DNA of 64,000 nt, from assembly GCA_014904985.1 (NCBI GenBank), contig MU128927.1, positions 147,107 through 211,106 of the forward strand. The letters are read 5' to 3'. Made by a program: the position numbers and the translations under genes. The stretch's first letter is position 1, and each line of letters begins with the position of its first letter. Below the pieces are notes generated by a model. The model was given only the letters and a program-made list of their open reading frames with translations. It was not told the origin of the DNA and did not search any database. Shown here one piece after another: positions 47,900-56,953 of the stretch. This DNA is from Hydnum rufescens UP504 (taxonomy: Eukaryota; Basidiomycota; Agaricomycetes; Cantharellales; Hydnaceae).

Positions 47900-48105
47900 A
47901 TTTTAATTGTGATATTGACGTCCCTTTCACATGTTGAATCGGGCGGAAATGCCAAGGCGGGGGTCCTCGAGAGGTGGAAGAGAGGCCGTGGAGTTACATG
48001 CAAGAAATTGAGTGGCTTAGTTCTCTCAACGAGTCTAAAGGCGGGACATGGTGATGACATAGTAGTTTCTGATCTACCTGAGGGAAAAGTACGATCAGAC
48101 AGAAC
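47900..48105. repeat. Partial block X (third copy of the unit start)
   Basis: It shows cctttcac(a)tgttgaatcgggcggaaa, the gagtctaaaggcggga(a)a segment and tgacatagtagtttctga in the same order as 44070-44260 and 50064-50200. It ends abruptly near 48105, where unique sequence begins. Confidence 0.65.
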
Positions 48106-48419
48106 TATCCGGGATCGCTTTCATCGCCAGCATCCCGACCTTTTGGTGCGTTGATGGCCCTCGTGGAAGAAGATGGACGTGTACACACCGAAGCGAATAA
48201 CTGCATTTGAATGACTTTCTCCTGAGATGCCGCAGTGGCAGCCGAAGCCTCCTCCCGCCACGACAGCGAGCGAGTATGGGCATCTTCCACTTCCACCACG
48301 GCGGAATTAAGCACTGGATTCAAAGAGGAAAGTCGAAAATATTTGCGGTGTTTCGCCCCGTCAACACCAAAGATGATACCCCCATGCGAAATGGTAGGAG
48401 TCTCAGTGACGGAAGGCAT
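48105..48419 (-). CDS. Hypothetical 104-residue frame
   Basis: An ATG-to-stop frame with a plausible start (MPSVTETPTISHGGIIFGVD) next to the block X boundary. No domain is recognised. The neighbouring bases up to the MITE at 48748 contain no other supported gene. It may be a truncated native gene disrupted by the repeat array, or chance. Confidence 0.25.
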   Translation of the reverse strand: MPSVTETPTISHGGIIFGVDGAKHRKYFRLSSLNPVLNSAVVEVEDAHTRSLSWREEASAATAASQEKVIQMQLFASVCTRPSSSTRAINAPKGRDAGDESDPG

Positions 48420-48747
48420 ACTTTTCTTGCATCACAAGGGCGTCGAAGGGCTTGATCATATATTGAGAGAGAGAAGAGGTTGAGGAGGGCTGGGCTGTTT
48501 CCGGATTCTATGACAATCGCCGTGAATGAAAACCTTGCTGCGATTGGGCTGTGCCTGGCGTTAACCATTATGCATCGGCACCCAACTTGGGATTGCGGGG
48601 CAGCCATCATTGCTCTTGCGTCAAGATGATGTTGGGAGATGGATTGATGGTAGAAGAGGCCAAAAAGAGGAGATGCTAGAGAGGGGATGCTGAAATGGAT
48701 TGCTGCGCTGACCGTATCTTCACAGCCACTTTCCTCGCACTCTCTTA

Positions 48748-48882
48748 GGCCTGTTCGGATACCCAGAAACGTTTCAAAGAAACGCGTTTCTCAATATAAA
48801 ACGACGAAACGTTTCGGTCGTTTTGCCATTTTTATATTGAGAAACGCGTTTCTTTGAACGTTTCTGGGGTATCCGAACAGCC
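48748..48882. mobile_element. Tourist-like (PIF/Harbinger) MITE, 135 bases
   Basis: A near-perfect hairpin. The 5' arm begins ggcctgttcggataccc and runs through gaaacgcgtttctcaatata; the 3' arm is its reverse complement, ending ggtatccgaacagcc. Arms are about 54 bases with a central loop of about 27 bases containing its own aacgtttcgg motif. It is flanked on both sides by TTA (48745-48747 and 48883-48885), the 3-base target duplication of PIF/Harbinger elements. High arm identity points to recent activity. No transposase is encoded. Confidence 0.9.
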
Positions 48883-49011
48883 TTACTTACGTAAGAGTCG
48901 AGGAACCAAGTCACAGTCGCGGTCACCGGTCGACACCCCACCGGACACTGGCATCCATCAGGTGCTGCGCTCGAATCTCCTGGCCCGGCAATTCCCATCC
49001 CCTCAACAGAT

Positions 49012-49492
49012 ATGGTCGATCATATAGCTAGCCTCTATCGTAGGCCAGAGCGCCCGGTAAGCTTGCTTTCCTCAATGGGATGGTGTTGGCTGTTAAACTG
49101 ACTTCCCTTTCAAGCTTATCAGAATTGGCGGTTACACCTTTCCCCACGAAGATATCCCCGAGTGGTTTAAACGAGCTTACGAGACGACCATGGAGTGTAG
49201 TGTCTCTAATTCGATGGCATTCTTGGCCGAGCATCTCGAGAAAGCATACGGCATTCCTGTCAAAATGTGGGGATCCCTCGAGGATGGGTCCTTTGTACTC
49301 CTCTCCAGACCTCCTGTTCGGGATCCTTCCGCGACTCGAGAGAATTTCGCCCCCTTTGAGGAGGATAGTAAGGATAGGCGAGTGAAAAGAATCCTATCAC
49401 TCGAGGGATTTCAGGATATCATATTCAGTACCTGGGTTATGAATGATGATGAATGGGTGTGTTGCCATCGTCCTGCCTTCACACCCTCATAA
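49012..49492 (+). CDS. Small uncharacterised protein, 140 residues, two exons
   Basis: Exon 1 (49012-49056) encodes MVDHIASLYRRPERP. A 58-base intron with gtaagc donor, ctgac branch-like site and caag acceptor leads to exon 2 (49115-49492), LIRIGGYTFPHEDIPEWFKR ... CCHRPAFTPS-stop. The protein is soluble, slightly acidic, with several Trp and Cys and no signal or membrane segment. It is not recognised. Exon 2 is duplicated at 56007-56384 with seven amino-acid changes and no stop, so the frame has been kept open in both copies since duplication. The true neighbour is presumably the nucleoplasmin-like gene, whose start lies downstream in both copies. Confidence 0.6.
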
Positions 49493-50063
49493 TGAGCATT
49501 GAAACTTGAATCCCTCAGGGGTAGGCTTCCCTATTACAGATACATCTGCTACCAATGTACCATCTTCACCCAAAATCAGATTGTTTTATTGCTCCAGAGT
49601 GAGCTGTATGTATCATACACTTGCCAGGGTGCTAAAGCTTCACAAGAATCCAAGGGGATATGGATCTGAGATTTCAGACAGGTTGGGACTTTATTCTTTC
49701 ATCTGCTTTCGGGCCGCCATAGTATGGGCCGAATCTCTAGTATTTTCCGTGGGAGTGAGCCACCTACCTCGCTAGGCCCAAGTAGGCATTTGGCAATTGC
49801 AGAACTTGTATAGCAGGGTATGAGCGAGTTCTACTGTACTGTGATGGGTGCAAATTCAAAAGTCGGGAATTCGCGTCACCCAACTTCATCTACTTACTTT
49901 TCACCTTCACCTCCCGGAAAAAAAAAATCCACTAGCAGCATCATGTCTGTTGCAGTCGCCGTCCGGTAAATTTCGTTCTGGCTGGGACCTTTGCAAGTCT
50001 TGATTGACATGCGCATTCTTCTGCATACGCGTTTTTTTAAGGACTCTGACCGCCCAACCTGGC
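49033..50063. repeat. Direct duplication, copy 1 (about 1.03 kb)
   Basis: From ctctatcgtaggc at 49033 to caacctggc at 50063 the sequence matches 55927-56953 at well over 95 percent. It covers the end of exon 1, the intron and exon 2 of the small gene, the spacer, and promoter, exon 1, intron 1 and the first 22 or so bases of exon 2 of the nucleoplasmin-like gene. Left of the copy lies the native 5' end of the small gene; right of it foreign block X starts at once. Confidence 0.9.
49943..50063 (+). pseudogene. Truncated 5' end of the nucleoplasmin-like gene
   Basis: Exon 1 (49943-49965, MSVAVAV plus a split codon), the intron and the first bases of exon 2 (TLTAQPG) are present, then homology stops at 50063. 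The last exon-1 bases are CCG instead of CTG, which would turn the split codon from Trp to Arg. It retains the full promoter of the intact gene and might still be transcribed into block X. Confidence 0.8.
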
Positions 50064-53000
50064 CCGAGTGGCTCCTTGAGAACTGGGACAGGCCGCAGAG
50101 TTGCATGCAAAACTTTGAGCAGCTTAGCTCTCTCCATGAGTTTAAAGGCGGGAAACAGTGATGACATTGTAATTTCTGACCCACCCGAGGGAAGGTACGA
50201 CCAGGTAGGTGAGAACTAACCATGGTCACGGTGACTGCAATAATTTGTGACACCTACCAACGCCTCACGGCACTACAGCGACCGAATGACTGCATAGTTT
50301 GGACCCCTGGAGGTTAGACTCAAATAATTCTCAACGGTTTCTTTAACAGAATGAGATTGACAACCTAGGGGGAGAATGGTGAGTATTTCGTTCCATTTTG
50401 TAGGGTGGCTCCACGCGAGTCCTGTATCCAAAAATTAGAGACTGAAGCGCGCATAGACGTGCTTCCGGTGTTAGTATCTTCCTTTTCAACTTTTCAATCC
50501 ATCGGAATCCCTGGATTCTAAGTCTTTGGCGGCATTCGTGGCTGCAGCTGGCGTCCTGCCCACGTCGATTGTCCTGGGAGGCCCAGAGACTTCCGCCGAT
50601 CACCGGATGTGAGACCAGAGATGGGCAAGATCGATTATCAATGAGATCCGCTTGTTCGTACGTCCATCTTGCTTGGGAAGACTGGCTAAGTCTCACACCA
50701 GCTCCCGATATTCACTCATGAATGTGATATCACAATATATCACCTTCCGTGGTCTCTGTTCAAAGATTCATGGAAACCATATTGCGTAAGGATCACTTAC
50801 AGCACCACATCTTCGAGACACCGATTGCTTCTACCGAAAATGCAGTCCTCATCATTGCATTGAGGACGAAAGGACGAGTCCACTAAATCCTGAAAGTCCC
50901 TCACTTACGATCGCTCCAACGTCTACCTGGGCCCGCGGAATGAACCATCGGAAGCGATCCGGGTGACGTCTGGGGCGCGGCAGTGAATGCAGAACTGGGA
51001 ATCCATTCCTCATTTGCTGCTCCCTGGTCCAGTCACTCTTCCATCGGCAAATATTTGCAGCTGATCTGAGGTCGCCACGAAGTTCTTCATGAGATCCCGG
51101 TAAAAATGTTGTTACTATGTCATTTGGTCTTCATTCTGCTAGGGTTTGCAACAATTTTGTGAAGAAACTTCGTAATTGACAAGAATGGGGGTCTGTTCCC
51201 CAATAGTAGTTGCCCGTGCCATTGGCAAAAAAAAGGCCTTGCCGTGTTTAGCGCCATTGCAAGGGCTCCAGTCGCGAGATGATGTAGAATCATCTCACGG
51301 CTGCGATGCTGATCCCTTGGGTGTCCGAAATAGGGCGATGAAATGAAGATACAGTGCCTTATAGGGGTATTCGCATTATTGTGCTAGACCGCCGTTTGGG
51401 GATATTGCCTGGCCAGTGGCCCTATTTCTATCGCTCTATCAGCACTATGGAAGGTAGAGAGAAAGCAACGAAGACCAGTGCCGAAGGCAGATGTCACATC
51501 TGTGGACTGACAACCCACCGTCTGAGTATCCGTCGTACGAAGCCCAACATTGATATTATTCGCCTGAATCGGCTTCTTCGGGGGTGCCCATACAGACGGC
51601 CTAGGAGACACATATCAAGGCCTCATGTGCTTTTAAACCTTACTGGGTTTGGACGTACCGGACCCACTCGAGAGTTCAGATTCGCCCCTTTCAGCGTAGT
51701 CCTGTCTCTATGGACAGAAATACCTTGGGACTGTTCCCCTGTTTGGAGAGGGTGCGATAACTAGAACGAGGACGCTGAATTTGGGATCATCCCATCAGGA
51801 TCTCGTAAGATGGACCCATGCATAAATTCTCTGCACGCCCGTCAGTCTCTAATTTTTGTATATCCCGCGTGGGCCCTTCCTACGAAATGGACGGAATACT
51901 CACCAGTCTCCTTGCCAGCAGGTTAACCCCGCCAACCCAATAAAGAAATCGGCGAGAGAGCTGCATCTTCAGGGAAGAAATAGGAGGCAGAGTAATCGCA
52001 GTCTAGCTCGGGAGGAAATAGGTACAAAGGTTGACCTCGATAATCAAACCTACCTCATCAGAAAAAAATAAAGGATGGGAAGAGACTTTGACCCCGGATA
52101 CACTCACGTCCATGCACTCATGCATGAGCAATGCGTCCACACCCTTCTATCCAGAGACAGGACAATGATATAACAAGGGAACAAGACTCTATGTTGACAC
52201 TTTGCCGACGTACGGTGAGCGAGATTTGAGGCGCAAAATAAGTGCTACGCGCGATAGAAGCTTGAGAGAATAGTTGGGCGACTATCTGAGCGATGATCAC
52301 GAAACCCATTTTGCATTTCGGTATGGTGGTGCGTGGTTAGTCGTCTTAGATCATCCTAAGTGAGAAGGTTGAGTGAAAATGGCTACGTAATTTTTGTTTG
52401 GCATCCGCCACATCATTCGGAGTACTGTAATTGGACGAGAACCGCTCTCTTTGGTACCGCTCTATCGACGCGGATGGGTGCGCCCTACATTATAACCAGA
52501 GGGAAACCTTATTAATGCTGGTGCATCTCCTTGCCGATCTTGACGCAAGAGGGACTCGCCCTCTTTCGTACTGCTTCCTTCCTCGTGCCATCGAGGGTAA
52601 TCATCTTAATAAGAGGCATTCTTTGACTATGCGGCCCTGGGAACTTCCGTTATTGACTCGCGTAGGACGAATCGTGCACGTCGTACAGGAAACGACCCGT
52701 CCTTTTGAGGAAGAATTATTCATGTCTGGCTCCGTATTTTGATTTGTCCCTACGAAGCTAGAAGAGTGTCGATGTCATGCCCCATAATCTGAACACTCGG
52801 ACAGCGGGTCTGCTGAGCGCAGTCAAGTGTTCGGTTCCGCAACTGGCTTTTGTTGCTGCTTCGGCTCGTTCCCTGACGTTGACGAAATACTAGAGACGTG
52901 AAGATTGGGAAGCCGTATCCCTAAGCGTCGGTCTAGTAATTCTTCCCAGACCGGAATATTCATCCTGCCGGTCAGTATGCTCACGATTCTCCAAAAACCC

Positions 53001-53515
53001 AACTAGTCCTGACTATCGTCCCATTTCCCACTCCAAATACATGTACACCATCAACGATACAGGTCACCAATTCGACAAAATAATCTAGCGAGTAGAGATC
53101 TTAAACCTGGCGCCAAACGCGGTAGGGTTGATCGTTCCGTTACTCACACAGGTGAGGACTGCTGTGGTCCTCCGGTCAATTACCATAATTGTAGGTGTAA
53201 TTCCTGGTGTGAAATTGTCAGATTCGAACGGGAAGCTGAACCACCATCAGGTATGTCGGACACCGACTTCCCCCCGATTTCGCGAACCACCTCGCGGGGA
53301 CTACGGATCGGGACGTATCCTTGGAAGAAGCGACTTGGGCGAGATGCCCGTAATGAACGACTGGAGACCCGCAGATCGGCGTATCTATACCGGCCTCGTG
53401 TTTACCACTTCTCGACATAGGAACGAGAAAGATCTCGAATCTTTGGACCATACGAAGAGTGCCATATAGGATTCGGTGGAACGGCTGTTCCTGAGCTCAA
53501 TTCTCAGAGTCCGAT
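50064..53515. repeat. Degenerate repeat unit C, lacking the C2H2 exons
   Basis: It begins in the middle of block X (cgagtggctccttgag) and follows unit B closely. Between gtcgattgtcc (about 50575) and catacagacggcc (about 51590) it has about 1 kb of sequence not in B. Then 51590-52310 parallels 44630-45350 and 52390-53510 parallels 45480-46530. It ends before the C2H2 part of the unit, where the MTR4-like fragment begins. The frame at 52431-52742 is the longest surviving version of the AIEGNHL-containing segment, but I cannot assign it. Confidence 0.65.
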
Positions 53516-53516
53516 A

Positions 53517-53660
53517 ATGAAGAATGCATTCACTAAGGTATGCAAGTTCGACCAGAAGGACTTCCGTAACTTGTCTTCCTGCGAGTACATTCGGATGTCG
53601 GGTCGTGCTGGTCCACGGGGACTCGATAATCGAGGTGTAGTGGCGAAATACTGTATCGGG
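53517..53660 (+). pseudogene. Fragment of an MTR4-type DExH RNA helicase (motif VI region)
   Basis: The frame reads MKNAFTKVCKFDQKDFRNLS, then SCEYIRMSGRAGPRGLDNRG and VV. This matches the helicase motif VI region of MTR4/SKI2-like helicases (family pattern KFDGxDFRxxxxGEYIQMSGRAGRRGxD). At least three conserved positions are altered: Gly to Cys before EYI, Gln to Arg before MSGRAG, and the second Arg of RAGRRG to Pro, which would abolish ATP hydrolysis. No flanking helicase motifs are found, so it is a captured or translocated scrap of the nuclear exosome helicase gene. The residues DFR and MSGRAG favour MTR4 over SKI2. Confidence 0.7.
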
Positions 53661-54129
53661 CGATTAAGTGTCATCGCAAAGCAAGGACCAAGAGGGAAAG
53701 CACCCTTTTGTCGGGAGACTGCGTCCGTGAGCTATTCCTCTTATCTGTGTTCTTGATGGTTGGCATCTCATCATGATCCCAATCCTAGGACGCTGGTTTT
53801 AATCCTTCGACATTTGGAGAGTCCGTCGAGTCCTGCAGCAACGAACGTATGCAGACACTAAGTGCCTGTTATCCTTCCATTCATGGAGTTATTAATGAGC
53901 CTAGGCATGCAAAACTTTGCATGCTTCAGCTCCTAGATTTCCCTAACCTGTTCCGCCTCAAACAGTGTGTCCGGTGCTTGTAGGCACTGGACGTGCATGA
54001 GCTCTTTAGCTAATTATTTGTGCTGTAGAATAGCGAGTAATACAGTCTTTCACCACTGTTTGCATGTCATTTCATACATTTGCGTCTGTACTCTTCAAAT
54101 GAACCTAATTTCAGGTGGAACCTACCAGG
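53661..54129. other. Unassigned sequence between helicase scrap and transposon remnant
   Basis: No gene is recognised. It contains a short perfect palindrome around gcatgcaaaactttgcatgc (about 53907-53926). Confidence 0.4.
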
Positions 54130-55130
54130 CATCATCATCAATTTTCTTAGCTACCTGATGATGCCAGTATGCATGTGTCTTGAGATGATGTGACTCCTCA
54201 GTGTGGAAGCTGGACGAGGGTCCCCAAATGCTGTAACCACCACTATTTGAATGCTTCCCTTGGTACTTATCCAGGATCTTGTGCTTGCTGTGAAATATCT
54301 CTCTGGCTGGCTTAGAACACATGTCAGCTTAATTCCCAAGGCTCTAGGTGGTTATTCAGATTGAAAAAGTCTCAACGATAATGTTGTTCATTGCTGGCGA
54401 AGGAAATCACGGAAGCAAATTCCATTTTTGTTCATGACACTCTTTGATCTGCCTCTCTACACCCAATCCCTATTCTGATTGACATGAAATTTGGCACAAA
54501 TGTGTAAAATAGCTATATACACATATTCCCCAAAGGGATAAGGAATTAGACTTGAACTGATGGAGAAATAATCAAAACATTCAAAGGGTGGTGACTTTCA
54601 TTCAGTGGTGAAAGACTGTAGCACTGTTTGCTACCAAGAAAAACAAGAAAAAATGCTGAGCACAGAAATATGAGATTTCTAAATATGGAAAACCAGGTGC
54701 CATATCACAATCCATGGGCAGGCAACCATGGCATATAAAATAGATAGAAAAATCTTCCACCATGGGACACCCACATACCATGTGATCTCCGCCAGCTCTC
54801 GCAACGCAGGTGCAAGATCAGACACCATCCGGATCACAGTAGGCTCAACTGGAATACCCTGAAATTGGATCTATCCTGAACAGCCAGGTCTCCCGCCCCA
54901 GCACCAGAAAAGCTTGGAGGTGATGCGAACAATTAGGTTTTTTGAGTGCTCATTGCATATAGCGGAGAGTCTGCCGCTTAGCCTGTAGTGCCGTGGCCCT
55001 ATCACACTTGACCTCAACCAATCCAATGACCTCATCATCATGCTGAGTGCCCTGACCCTTGACTATAATAAAGTCGGGGAATAGCAATTCAGCCTCTTGG
55101 CCTTCAATGGGTAATCAATGAAGTATATAA
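54130..55130 (-). pseudogene. Degenerate minus-strand frame with a PD...EVK motif (possible PD-(D/E)XK nuclease relic)
   Basis: Around 55080-55005 the minus strand reads LLFPDFIIVKGQGTQHDDEV and IGLVEVKCDRATALQ. The PD followed about 20 residues later by E-V-K resembles the active site of PD-(D/E)XK nucleases, and similar relics occur in basidiomycete mobile DNA. Stops and frame changes interrupt the rest (for instance an in-frame stop after AKRQTLRYMQ). The left part (54130-54320) retains a 66-codon frame. Function is not claimed; the motif may be coincidental. Confidence 0.3.
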
Positions 55131-55289
55131 ATTGGCTAAATATTAATATAAACTGACTGTTGTCGCAAGGGCTCACAAGGTCTCTTCAAGGGTATGGCCA
55201 CTATTCTCGAGGAGTGAGGGTTCCCAAATGCACAAAACCTGAAAGCTGAGTGCAAGAACTTCAAGTGCCCAACAGGTCTCACTGACTGT

Positions 55290-55750
55290 TGCTCCTGATG
55301 GCTTCTCTACAATCAACCCGACTTTGTCAATGTCAAATCCCTCTTGGAAATTCTGTGTGAGACTCATGGTTACAAGGTCATTTTTCTTCCCAAATTTCAC
55401 CCTGAGCTCAATTTTATTGAGATGTGCTGGGGATTTGCTAAATGGTTTATCACCAATTTCCCCACTCATCCAAGTTCAACATATTGGAAAAAAATGTGCT
55501 CACTGCACTCAGATCCATTCCACTTTTGAGTATGTGACAGTAAGTCACTGATTTTGTCATTTGATGGCAGGCCACTGACCTGCTTGCCCTAGGTTCTCAA
55601 ATAGATCCATGCAGTTCATGGATGGCTACAGGAAAGGGTTAAACGGTTCAGAGGCGGCATGGGCAATGAAAAAGTACCGCGGACATTGTTGCCTTCCCCC
55701 TTCAATGGCACTTGACATTGAGCAAGAGCGGGAAAAGGCAATAAGTTAGA
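55290..55750 (+). pseudogene. DDE superfamily transposase remnant (C-terminal)
   Basis: The plus strand reads a degenerate N-Q-x-D-F segment, then ILCETHGYKVIFLPKFHPEL and NFIEMCWGFAKWF, the last Asp/Glu box of the DDE transposases abundant in Agaricomycetes (pattern FxPKFHCExNFIExxWGxxK). After stops and frame changes, FMDGYRKGLNGSEAAWAMKK with YRGH gives the typical C-terminus (55617-55700). The N-terminal catalytic residues are not found. This is a dead copy, AT-richer than its neighbours. Confidence 0.7.
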
Positions 55751-55926
55751 AAATAATAAAGTATATTCTGTACATAACCTTTTTATGTATGTATATACAC
55801 TTCTCCAAGTTTGGGACTCTTCCCCAGGAGCAAACAAGCTGGGCGACGAGTGTTTTGCGCGTGCACGTGACTCCGGAGATAGCCGGAGGGTCGATGAATA
55901 TGTAATACCACTACCTTATGCGTAGG

Positions 55927-56953
55927 CTCTATCGTAGGCGAGAGCGCCCGGTAAGCTTGCTTTCCTCAATGGGATGGTGTTGGCTGTTAAACTGACTTCC
56001 CTCAAGCTTATCAGAATTGGCGGTTACACCTTTCCCCACAAAGATATCCCCGAGTGGTTTAAACGAGCCTACAAGACGACCATGGAGTGTAGTGTCTCTA
56101 ATTCGATGGCATTCTTGGCCGAGCATCTCGAGAGAGCATACGGCATTCCTGTCAAAATGTGGGGATCCCTCGAGGATGGGTCCTTTGTAGTCCTCTCCAG
56201 ACCTCCTGTTCGGGATCCTTCCGCGACTCGAGAGAATTTCGCCCACTTTGAGGAGGATAGTAAGGATATGCGAGTGAAAAGAATCCTATCACTCGAGGGA
56301 TTTCAGAATATCATATTCAGTACCTGGGTGATGAATGATGATGAATGGGTGTGTTGCCATCGTCCTGCCTTCACACCCTCATAATGAGCATTGAAACTTG
56401 AATCCCTCAGGAGTAGGCTTCCCTATTACAGATACATCTGCTACCAATGTACCATCTTCACCCAAAATCAGATTGTTTTATTGCTCCAGAGTGAGCTGTA
56501 TGTATCATACACTTGCCAGGGTGCTAAAGCTTCACAAGAATCCAAGGGGATATGGATCTGAGATTTCAGACAGGTTGGGGACTTTATTCTTTCATCTGCT
56601 TTCGGGCCGCCATAGTATGGGCCGGATCTCTAGTATTTTCGTGGGAGTGAGCCACCTACCTCGCTAGGCCTGAGTAGGCTTTTGGCAATTGTAGAACCTG
56701 TATAGCAGGGTATGAGCGAGTTCTACTGTACTGTGACGGGTGCAAATTCAAAAGTCGGGAATTCGCGTCACCACTCATCTACTTACTTTTCACCTTCACC
56801 TCCCGGAAAAAAAAATCCACTAGCAGCATCATGTCTGTTGCAGTCGCCGTCTGGTAAATTTCGTTCTGGCTGGGACCTTTGCAAGTCTTGATTGACACGC
56901 GCATTACTCTGCATACGCGTTTTTTTTTAAGGACTCTGACCGCCCAACCTGGC
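55927..56953. repeat. Direct duplication, copy 2 (about 1.03 kb)
   Basis: The partner of 49033-50063, in the same orientation. Its left edge (gctctatcgtaggcgagag) abuts unrelated sequence at 55926; its right edge continues without a break into the rest of the nucleoplasmin-like gene. Copy 1 keeps the native left side and copy 2 the native right side, as expected of a tandem duplication later split, or of a very long target duplication. Confidence 0.9.
56007..56384 (+). pseudogene. Exon 2 of the small uncharacterised gene, copy 2 (no exon 1)
   Basis: It encodes LIRIGGYTFPHKDIPEWFKR through CCHRPAFTPS-stop, with seven substitutions against copy 1. The intron (gtaagc ... cctcaag) and the last eight or so bases of coding exon 1 remain, but the ATG-containing start of exon 1 is outside the duplication. 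It could only be expressed from an internal ATG (MECSVSNSMAF, 56080). Confidence 0.7.

Noticed and set aside
49506..49775. 89-codon frame downstream of the small gene, with a counterpart at 56398-56667
   Set aside because: It starts only at a TTG, the two copies diverge by frameshift near the end, and it lies in the spacer before the nucleoplasmin-like promoter.
50850..50900. gaggacgaaaggacgagtcc, reminiscent of hammerhead ribozyme words
   Set aside because: The required CTGATGA core and flanking stems are not present in the right order.
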